DNA of 64,000 bases from NCBI GenBank assembly GCA_020831775.1, contig JAFIFZ010000079.1, positions 124,001-188,000 on the forward strand, read 5' to 3'. How positions within the stretch are numbered: the stretch's first letter is position 1; every line of letters begins with the position of its first letter. This document shows positions 1 to 7,200 of the stretch, piece by piece. The position numbers were made by a program, and so were the translations under genes. The notes below the pieces were generated by a model that worked only from the letters and a program-made list of their open reading frames with translations, was not told where the DNA came from and made no database searches. This stretch comes from Phycisphaerales bacterium (GTDB taxonomy: Bacteria; Planctomycetota; Phycisphaerae; Phycisphaerales; UBA1924).

Positions 1-181
1 TCTCGCGCCCCTCGCTCGTCGCCGAGACATCGAGGATCACGATCTCGTCGGCGCCCTCGGCCTCGTAGCGTGCCGCGAGCTGTGCCGGGTCGCCCGCGTC
101 GCGGAGGTTTTGAAACTTCACGCCTTTGACGACGCGCCCGGCGTCGACATCGAGGCACGGGATGATCCGGGTGGTCAGCAT
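1..181 (-). CDS. hisF: Imidazole glycerol phosphate synthase cyclase subunit HisF (partial)
   Basis: Only the N-terminal 60 or so residues are in the window; the gene runs off the left edge. The protein begins [20 protein letters not shown], the conserved first strand of the HisF (beta/alpha)8 barrel with the catalytic Asp of CLDVD, followed by DAGDP and the ADEIVILD strand. HisF receives ammonia from HisH and converts PRFAR to imidazole glycerol phosphate plus AICAR. The ATG at 181 lies 1 nt beyond the hisH stop, so the pair is translationally coupled, fitting the HisHF complex. Confidence 0.93.
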   Translation of the reverse strand, partial: MLTTRIIPCLDVDAGRVVKGVKFQNLRDAGDPAQLAARYEAEGADEIVILDVSATSEGRE

Positions 182-822
182 CGGGCCTCCTTGCGTCCTG
201 TGGCTTTGTCCGGTTCGGTCGCCGCTCTGCCGAGCCACGCCCCGACCAGCGATTCGCCCCATGCGCCCGAGAGCTCGGGGTGGAACTGGCAGGCGAGCAC
301 GCGGTCTTTCCTGATCGCGGCGACGAACGGCCCGGCGTGGTCGGCGATGGCGACCTCCCAGCCCCCGACTTGCACAGCTTCGACATCCGCGACGCGATAG
401 CTATTGGCGAAGTAGGCATGGCCGGGCTCGGGCCAGTCGCCTGCCGCGGGGCGGACGAGGTTCCAGCCGAGCTGGGGGCGTTTGACGCGGTCGGGGAATC
501 GACGCACCGTGACGGGCAGGATGCCGAGTCCAGGCGCGCCCGGCGCCTCCTCGCTGGCCTCGGCCAGAAGCTGCATGCCAAGGCAGACACAGAGCGTCGG
601 GCGGCCACCAAGGATCCGATCTCGCAAGGTTTCTCGAGCGCCGAGTTCGTCCAGGCGCTCGCTCGCGGCCCGGAACGATCCGACGCCGGGCAGCACGGCA
701 GCCGCCGCCTGCTCGATCTCGCGCGGATCCTCGGTGATGCGGCACTTCGCCCCGAGCCTTTGCAGGCAGGCGACGACCGACGCGGTGTTGGCGACGCCCG
801 TGCGCACGATCGCGATGTCCAT
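175..822 (-). CDS. hisH: Imidazole glycerol phosphate synthase glutaminase subunit HisH
   Basis: 215 residues, normal length for HisH, the class I glutamine amidotransferase that feeds ammonia to HisF. The nucleophile is Cys80 in CVCLGMQ, and the catalytic His181 and Glu183 lie in QFHPE. PGVGSF near residue 46 forms the oxyanion-strand region. The ATG at 822 overlaps the hisB stop, while the next in-frame upstream sequence lies inside hisB, so this start is firm. It is cytoplasmic and part of histidine biosynthesis step 5. Confidence 0.95.
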   Translation of the reverse strand: MDIAIVRTGVANTASVVACLQRLGAKCRITEDPREIEQAAAAVLPGVGSFRAASERLDELGARETLRDRILGGRPTLCVCLGMQLLAEASEEAPGAPGLGILPVTVRRFPDRVKRPQLGWNLVRPAAGDWPEPGHAYFANSYRVADVEAVQVGGWEVAIADHAGPFVAAIRKDRVLACQFHPELSGAWGESLVGAWLGRAATEPDKATGRKEARC

Positions 823-1427
823 CAGAGGACTCCCTTTGTGCTGGGCACACCTTCGCCGGTCAGGCGGACGCTCTGGCGCAGGACGAGCGCGGTCGCCTTG
901 AACGCGGCCTCCGCCCTGTGGTGGTCGTTCTCGCCCTTGAGCACATCGACATGCAGCGCCGCACGGGCCGAGAGCGCGAACGAGCGGAGAAAGTGCGTCA
1001 GGTTCTCGCAGGCGATCTGCCCGCGTCCGGCGCCGATGATCGGGCGGACGAGCCCGAGTTCGATCGAGGCCGAGCCTCTGCCGTCGAGATCGATCACGCA
1101 CCTGGCGAGGGCTTCGTCGAGGGGGGCGTAGGCGGAGGCGAATCGTTCGATGCCGCGCCGGTCGCTGAGGGCCTGGTCGACGGCCCGCCCGAGGACGATG
1201 GCGCAGTCCTCGATGGTGTGGTGGTCGTCGACCTCGAGATCGCCCTTGCATTCGAGCGAGAGGTCGAAGCGGGCGTGGGTGAACATCGCGCTGAGCATGT
1301 GGTCGAAGAAGCCGAGGCCCGTTGCGACGCTGACCTCGCCGCAACCGTCCAGCGACAGGCGGCAGGCGATCTCGGTCTCGTTCGTTGCGCGGGAGATTTC
1401 GGCGGCGCGGGGCGCTGGGGTTGTCAT
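822..1427 (-). CDS. hisB: Imidazoleglycerol-phosphate dehydratase HisB
   Basis: 201 residues: the monofunctional dehydratase without the histidinol-phosphatase domain found in enterobacterial HisB. Family signatures are FFDHMLS near residue 41, the metal-binding DDHHTIED near residue 69 and the second ENDHHRAEAAFKA motif near residue 168, which together bind two Mn ions. It converts imidazole glycerol phosphate to imidazole acetol phosphate. The ATG at 1427 overlaps the hisC stop (ATGA) and the end overlaps the hisH start, giving tight coupling. Confidence 0.95.
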   Translation of the reverse strand: MTTPAPRAAEISRATNETEIACRLSLDGCGEVSVATGLGFFDHMLSAMFTHARFDLSLECKGDLEVDDHHTIEDCAIVLGRAVDQALSDRRGIERFASAYAPLDEALARCVIDLDGRGSASIELGLVRPIIGAGRGQIACENLTHFLRSFALSARAALHVDVLKGENDHHRAEAAFKATALVLRQSVRLTGEGVPSTKGVL

Positions 1428-2539
1428 CGCTGCATTCCTGTTGCCAGCGCCCCGTCGATCGCGTCGAGCAGGCGTTGCTGGTTGGCCGGTTGTGTCGGGC
1501 AGGTGATGCGGAGGGCATCTTCGAGATGCTCGCGCCCGGGGAAGGCGCGGACAGCGATGCCGCGTGAGGCGAGCGCACGCTGCACCCGTACCGGATCTTC
1601 GAACCTCGCGAGCACGAAGTTGGCCTGCGAAGGGGTGACGCTCACGCTGCGGGAGCGCAGGCGGTCGGTCAGCGTCGTGCGGAACGATCGGACCGAGGCC
1701 ATGATCGGCGTGATCGCGCCCTCGCCCCGCTGCAGCCTCGACTTCGCCAGCGCGATCGAGAGGGCGCTGCACGCGTACGGGTTGCCCGCTGCCCTTGCCA
1801 GCCCGATCACGACCGGGTCGCCCAGCATCAGCCCGACTCGCAGCCCCGCCATGCCCCACGCCTTCGAGAGCGTTTTGAGCACGACGACATTGGGGCGGGT
1901 GGCGAGTTCGCGGGTCGGGTCTTCGTCGGCGAACTCGGCGTAGGCGAGGTCGGCGATGAGCAAGGCGCCCCCAGACGCGGCCGCGCCCGAGAGGCGGTCC
2001 CAATCGGCCATGGTCAGCGTGAGTCCGGTCGGGTTGTTGGGGCTGACGGCCGCGATCGCGCCCGTGGTTTCGCTCAATGCTCCGAGCATCGCATCGACGG
2101 GGGCCGGGCCATCGAGCCAGGGCGTCAGATCCACCTCGGCGCCGGCGAGCTTCGCCCCGCGCGGGATCATCTCGAACGAGGGTGTGAAGGCCGCGAAGCG
2201 TCGGCCCGGTTCGAGAACGGCACGCATCAGTCGGTCGATCCCGTCGTCGGCGCCGCCGGTGACGAGCACCGAACTCGGGTCGAGCCCGAACCGATCGGCG
2301 ATCAGCCGTTCGAGCCTCGACGCGTCGGGGTAACGCCGGATCGCGCCGTCGGGCACAAGCGCAAACGCCTCGCGCAGGTCGTCGATCGGCGCATCGGGGA
2401 CCTCGTTGGCGTCGAGAAAGAGATCGACGCCCGGCGGGTGCGACGGCGGGCGGTACGCCGCGACGCCATGCATGCGGGAGGCGGGGGTGATCGGGAAGGT
2501 CCGCTCGGTTGGCGTGTTGGTCATCGCTTCGAGGCTCAC
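1424..2539 (-). CDS. hisC: Histidinol-phosphate aminotransferase HisC
   Basis: 371 residues, a fold-type I PLP aminotransferase. SPNNPTG (about 166-172) and the Schiff-base Lys226 in TLSKAWGMAGLRVG are visible, and LDANEVP near residue 42 matches the HisC LDxNE(N)P signature. It transaminates imidazole acetol phosphate to histidinol phosphate. The chosen start is GTG at 2539, which makes a GTGA overlap with the hisG stop; an ATG five codons later (2524) is possible. No dedicated phosphatase or hisD is seen in this part of the operon. Confidence 0.92.
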   Translation of the reverse strand: MSLEAMTNTPTERTFPITPASRMHGVAAYRPPSHPPGVDLFLDANEVPDAPIDDLREAFALVPDGAIRRYPDASRLERLIADRFGLDPSSVLVTGGADDGIDRLMRAVLEPGRRFAAFTPSFEMIPRGAKLAGAEVDLTPWLDGPAPVDAMLGALSETTGAIAAVSPNNPTGLTLTMADWDRLSGAAASGGALLIADLAYAEFADEDPTRELATRPNVVVLKTLSKAWGMAGLRVGLMLGDPVVIGLARAAGNPYACSALSIALAKSRLQRGEGAITPIMASVRSFRTTLTDRLRSRSVSVTPSQANFVLARFEDPVRVQRALASRGIAVRAFPGREHLEDALRITCPTQPANQQRLLDAIDGALATGMQR

Positions 2540-3405
2540 GGCACGATCTGCCTGGGCTGGGTGACGACGATGTCGGTCGCGCCGCGTGACTTGAGCAGCG
2601 GGATGAGGGCCGCGAGCTTCGACCGCGGGACCGCCGCACGCACCGCGAAGCCATCGCCACCGTGCAAGGGACTGACGGTCGGTCGACGCATCGCGGGCAG
2701 CGCATCGATCACGGCGCCGAGCGAGGCTTCCGACGCGTTGACCTCCAGCATCACGCGCGAGCGGGCGTCGAGCACCGAACGCAGCAGCGTGACGAACGCC
2801 TCGATCCGCTCGCGCGTCTCCGGCCGCTCCATCGCGCGAACGCTGGCGTACAGGCGTGTCGAGGAACGCATCAGCTCGTCGATGATCAGCAGGTCGTTGG
2901 CGGCAAGCGTCGAGCCGGTGGCGGTGTTATCGACGATGAGGTCGGCGTCCTCGGGCGGGAAGACCTCCGTGGCGCCGTAGGAGCGGATGACCTCCGCCTC
3001 GATCCCGGTCCGTTCGATCCATCGCTCGGTGAGGCGGACATACTCCGTCGCGATCCGCAGCGGCTTGCTCGGCAGGCGCCCGTTTTCGAGCAGCGCTTCG
3101 GGCGCCGCGGCGACCAGCCGCACAGGATCCAGCCCCGTGTCGAGCAATTCGACGAGTTCGGCCCCGAACTCGCTGACCCAGTCCGCACCGGCGAACCCGA
3201 GGTCACGCACGCCGGCGGCGAGCATCTGCACCGTGTTGTGCGGCTTGAGGATCTTGACTTCCGTGTCAGGAATCGACAGCGCGGGGCGGTACCCGCGCGA
3301 GGTCGCGCGGACCTGCACGCCCGCGTCGGCGAGCAGGTCGATCACCGAGGCGTGCATGCGTCCCTTTGGCAGGGCGAGTCGGAGAGGCTGGGGTGTGTTT
3401 GGCAT
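2536..3405 (-). CDS. hisG: ATP phosphoribosyltransferase HisG (long form)
   Basis: 289 residues, the long HisG form, with a C-terminal ACT-like regulatory domain (about 215-289) that normally binds histidine for feedback inhibition, so no HisZ partner is required. It opens with LRLALPKGRM, typical of HisG, and contains the PRPP-binding DLIVDNTATGSTL loop near residue 156. It catalyses the first committed step, joining ATP and PRPP. It is the first structural gene after the attenuator; its ATG at 3405 follows a GGAG sequence. Confidence 0.95.
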   Translation of the reverse strand: MPNTPQPLRLALPKGRMHASVIDLLADAGVQVRATSRGYRPALSIPDTEVKILKPHNTVQMLAAGVRDLGFAGADWVSEFGAELVELLDTGLDPVRLVAAAPEALLENGRLPSKPLRIATEYVRLTERWIERTGIEAEVIRSYGATEVFPPEDADLIVDNTATGSTLAANDLLIIDELMRSSTRLYASVRAMERPETRERIEAFVTLLRSVLDARSRVMLEVNASEASLGAVIDALPAMRRPTVSPLHGGDGFAVRAAVPRSKLAALIPLLKSRGATDIVVTQPRQIVP

Positions 3406-3486
3406 CGGATGCGGCTCCGGGCGTGGGTCAGTTCGGTGGCTCGCCGGGGCCGGCCCTCGCGCCCGACCCGGAGTCGGGAGGGCACG

Positions 3487-3516
3487 AAAAAACGCCGGCC
3501 TCGGGAGCCGGCGTTT
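3487..3516 (-). terminator. Attenuator terminator of the histidine operon
   Basis: Read on the minus strand, AAACGCCGGC pairs perfectly with GCCGGCGTTT around a 7-nt loop and ends in a run of six T. It lies between the His-rich leader peptide and hisG, about 80 nt before the hisG start, which is the position of a classical transcription attenuator and not of an operon end. Confidence 0.9.
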
Positions 3517-3571
3517 GCAGGGCTTTGCGTTGCTGGATCGTTCAGCCGCGACGCACCCTCACCGGTTCCCG
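3502..3571 (-). promoter_or_regulatory. Predicted antiterminator pairing in the his leader RNA
   Basis: The last leader codons (minus strand 3571-3560, CGGGAACCGGTG) can pair with the 5' arm and loop of the terminator (3513-3502, CGCCGGCTCCCG): 11 of 12 positions pair, one as a G-U wobble, with a single A-C mismatch. The two structures are mutually exclusive because they share 3507-3513. A ribosome stalled on the His codons would leave 3571-3560 free to form this pairing; one reaching the stop codon would cover it. Confidence 0.75.
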
Positions 3572-3615
3572 CAGAAGGGATGATGGTGATGGTGGTGGGT
3601 CGCGAAGATGAACAT
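3559..3615 (-). CDS. hisL: Histidine operon leader peptide with six consecutive His codons
   Basis: This 18-codon ORF encodes MFIFATHHHHHHPFCGNR. Six consecutive His codons (3597-3580) sit just upstream of the antiterminator and terminator of the his operon, so histidyl-tRNA supply can set ribosome position, as in the enterobacterial his leader. There is no Shine-Dalgarno sequence; a promoter (TTGACT, 16 nt, CATGAT) places transcription start at about the A of this ATG, suggesting a leaderless message. An ATG at 3627 would add MIAP but falls inside the -10 element. Confidence 0.88.
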   Translation of the reverse strand: MFIFATHHHHHHPFCGNR

Positions 3616-3622
3616 CGGAGCA

Positions 3623-3650
3623 ATCATGCCAGCCCGCCGCGGCGAGTCAA
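3623..3650 (-). promoter_or_regulatory. Promoter of the histidine operon
   Basis: On the minus strand, a -35 TTGACT (3650-3645, five of six consensus) is separated by 16 nt from a -10 CATGAT (3628-3623). The leader-peptide ATG begins 7 nt after the -10, so transcription and translation probably start at the same base. Confidence 0.65.
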
Positions 3651-3702
3651 GCCGTGACAGGCGATCGGCGGAAGCCCGGATATTGGCCTTGGCGATCCCG
3701 AT

Positions 3703-3730
3703 TTGCACTCCGTGCGGCATCCGGTATGCT
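3703..3730 (+). promoter_or_regulatory. Putative promoter of the two-gene DUF4132 unit
   Basis: TTGCAC (3703-3708), 16 nt, TATGCT (3725-3730), 28 nt before the start at 3759. The hexamers match sigma70 consensus only partly. It is divergent from the his promoter. Confidence 0.35.
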
Positions 3731-3758
3731 CCGCGTCAGACGCCAAAGGGGGCGAGCG

Positions 3759-4262
3759 ATGCTGACGGTTTCGACGAGGGTGATCGGGAAGCGCAGGCCG
3801 CTGCTGGACGACTTCGGCGTCCCCCCGCCCGATGGGCTGGAGGATGGCGACGGCGGGATCGAGCTGCGCGACCTGGTCGAGCACATCGTCCGCCAGCAGC
3901 ATGCCGCGTTCAGAGAGCGCGAGGAGGCGCGGCGGTTCGACCGCGTGCTCTCGGCCCGCAAGATCGCCGACGATGCGGCCAAGGGGAAGGTCGCCCCCGG
4001 CGCCTCGCAGAACTTCGACGCGAGGCAAGAACTCGGTGAAAAGCCGGACGGGCCGGACGCCGGGCCGGGCGCAGAGCGGGACGACGACACGGCGTGGGAC
4101 GAGGCCGAGGAAGCTGTGGCGGTCGCCCTTCAGGCCTTCGAGGACGGGCTGTACCTCGTGATCATCGACGGCGAAGAACGACGCTCGCTGGACGAGCCTG
4201 TGTACCTGCGTGACGACAGCACGCTGGTGTTCGTGAAACTGACCTTTCTCGCGGGGATGTAA
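3759..4262 (+). CDS. Small acidic protein of unknown function preceding the DUF4132-like gene
   Basis: 167 residues starting MLTVSTRVIGKRRP; the ATG at 3759 follows AGGGGGCG. An in-frame ORF extends upstream, but its extra residues are Arg-rich and cross the promoter region. The middle (about 35-125) is charged and probably helical (HIVRQQHAAFREREEARRF), and the C-terminus (YLVIIDGEERRSLDEPV, then LVFVKLTFLAGM) looks like short beta strands. No family I can name, no signal peptide or membrane segment. It ends 29 nt before the large gene, so the two are probably one operon. Confidence 0.75.
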   Translation: MLTVSTRVIGKRRPLLDDFGVPPPDGLEDGDGGIELRDLVEHIVRQQHAAFREREEARRFDRVLSARKIADDAAKGKVAPGASQNFDARQELGEKPDGPDAGPGAERDDDTAWDEAEEAVAVALQAFEDGLYLVIIDGEERRSLDEPVYLRDDSTLVFVKLTFLAGM

Positions 4263-4291
4263 GGACCCGCGAAGGATGAGGAGTCGGGGCG

Positions 4292-7200
4292 ATGGTGTAC
4301 GACGAGAAGCTGCGCAATCAACTCAAAGGCATGCGGGTCCGGGGCTGGAGCGAGAAACAGATCAACTCGATGGCCAAGCTGCTCCGGGTCAAGCCCTCGC
4401 AGTTGCAGGCCGTGTTCTGGCTGCGACGCAACATCACCGACGAGCGCCTGCTGAGAATCTACAACGAGGCCGAGCCGATCGCTCAATCCCTGGTCGGCGA
4501 TGTCGGGCGCAAGTTCTGGGGCATGGTCTTCCCCAAGCTGGGCGAACGGATCCACGAGGCCATGGAACGGTGCGCCGGCGAGCCGTACGCCATGTGCTTC
4601 GACCATCAGAAACCGTTCCGCGCACCCGGCCACGCCATGACGCACGCGATGCAGCGGGCGCGTTTCCTCGTGCATGTTTCTGACAGCCTCCGTGGCCTCG
4701 ACCCCGACGGCCCCGACATCGCCACATGGATCGCCCACATGGTCGATGAAGGCGACTGGACCCTCAGCGCGGGTCCGATGCTCCAGCTTCTCTCGAGCAT
4801 CGTCGCGGGCGCGGACCACGAATCTGAGGCGACCCGAGAAGAGCTCAGAATGTCGGTCCGGGGCGAGCACGAGATCGGCCGGATCTGCGGCCCGGGCGTC
4901 GCGGCCCTCCTGCACTCGCCCGTTCCCGAAGACATCGAACTCGTCGAAGGCCTGCTGCTCGGCGCCCGACGCCAGGAGGGTCTCCGCGACGCCGTGCTCT
5001 CGGCGATCGTCTACGCGCCGCCTGATGTGCTGAGCCGCATGCTGGGCTTCCTGGTCGAGCACAACTTCGCCCGGTTCTCTTCGATGGTCGGCAAGTACAA
5101 CTTCTGGTTCGACGCCCTGTGGCACGCGTCCGCGTCACGCGAGGTCCACAAGGGGCTCGAACGCACGCATCGATATTTTTCTGATGAGGCCGCCCGGAAC
5201 GAGGCCATCGCCAGCGGCGAGGCTCATGAGGCTCACGCGGCGCTCTGGGCGCTCGGTGTGGCCGACGCGGTCGACGCGGCCGCCCACGCCCGCACACTGC
5301 TGTCGAGTCCTTCCGTTGAGCACCGGTTCATCGCCGTGGAGACGCTTTCCGCCCTCGCACTCTTTCCTGAGTCCGCCGATGCGCTCTCCAAGCGGCTGAT
5401 CGAGGGCGAGCCCGACGCCCGCGTGCGGATGCGGATCGTCCTGCGCCTGGCCGAACTCAACCTCGACGCCGCGGACCCAGGCCTGTTCGACGCGTTGGCG
5501 GTCGTGCACGATCAGATCACCAAGAAGCGCGGCAAGCACGAGCCGCTGGTCTGGCCCTGGACGGAGATGTCCGAGAGTCGCCGCCCCGTGGTCGAACTGA
5601 TGATGAAGCTCTCGCTCTCGGGCAAGCAGCCGCAGCGGATGCTGCCCTACGCCGACTCGCTCGATCCGTGGGATCTCCGCGAGTTCGTGCGCAACCTGGT
5701 CAAAGGCAAGCAGAGCAAAATCAACTACTCCTCGATCGTCGATCCCAAGCCGGCCAAGGGCGAGATCCGAGACTTTCTACTCCGGCTCACGCAGGCCCCG
5801 TCCCAGAGCGTCTGCGAGATCGCTTTCGAAGCGCTCGCCAACACTCCGGCCGAACCGGACGAGGCGGAGTTGCTGATTGCCAAGCTCACCCGGACGAGCT
5901 CGGCCTTCAGGAAGGGAGCGATCGGGCGGTTGTTGAAGCTCGACGACAAGCAGGCCCTCGCGGCAGCGACAACGCTGCTTGAATCGAAGAACCTCAAGCA
6001 GAAAGCCGCGGGGCTGGAGATCGCCGACGAACTGGCGAAGGCCGAGCGGAAGCGGCGCGACGCCCTGAAGCTCATCGAGCGGCACCGCGACCAGCTGAAC
6101 AAGACCGAGCTCGCAAGCCAGACCGACAAGGCGTCGAACTCGGAAACGGGCCAGCCGCGCTTCGAGGCTTCGAACTTCTTCGGATTGATGGGTTCGCAGA
6201 CGCTCTCTCCGCTGATAGAGCCACAGTACCGGGGAGCCAGGGTCGACACCATCGGCGCACGCCAATGCATCGAGGAACTCTGCCTGCTGTTCAAAGAGCA
6301 CGGCGAGAAGCAGGCGACCTACAAGTCTCGCTTCGACGGCATGTCGAAGAAGATCCTTTCTGAGGCGTGCCTGGATTTGCCATCCCCTTCGAGCCACGAC
6401 GACCCAAAATCCGACGCAAGAACGGTGCTGCCTCTCGCGGATGTCTGGCTCGACTGGCTGGAAAACCGACGCATCAGCACGCGCGACGCGGACGACCTCG
6501 AGCTCGTCCGCGTCTGGATCTGGTCCCTTCAGTACGCGGACTTTCTACACGAGGTGCGCAAGCACCTCCCGGGCATCGAGCGGTGGTCCGCAGAAAGGGC
6601 CATCGGTAATGTGGCCGACTGGCTGCTCGCGGTGCAGCAGCCGTCCGGCGCCGTCGATTTCGTGCTTGACCTGCTCGAAGACGGCCTGTCGGAGCAAAAA
6701 CCGGACCGAAAAAATCCGCCGCCCGAGGCGGCCTTCACGGTCTCAATCAGCAGGAGCGACCGCGCCACCGCGGCAAACTGGATCTCAACCCACCAGAAGA
6801 TCACGAAAACCAAGGAAGAGCGAGCAAGGCACGCTCGCCTTCTGATGTACATGCTCCGCAATCACAGGGGCAGCATCCACGGCGACATGGATTTGGCTGA
6901 CTTTGCCGCGGGCTACGACGCCGGCCACTTCAACGAAGCCGACTTTGTGTACTACATGCTCGCCGAGATCGTTGAAGAGAACAAGAACTCCAACTACTTC
7001 GGTCACAACTGGAGACTCCGCACGGCGACCTCCAACCCGCCGGCCAAGGACCTCATAGACCGCCCCCCGCTGCTCGAACTCATGCGCCGCACCCGCGAAC
7101 GCATCATCGAGATCGAGCTCGGCCGCGGCGAGATGTCCGGCCCGGCGACAGAGGCCGCCCGATCGCTCGCCTCCTCCGGCGGCACCTCCACCCTCTTCAA

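Noticed and set aside
3559-3615. His6 peptide as a metal-binding micro-protein
   Set aside because: Position, following terminator/antiterminator and the histidine operon downstream fit a leader peptide much better.
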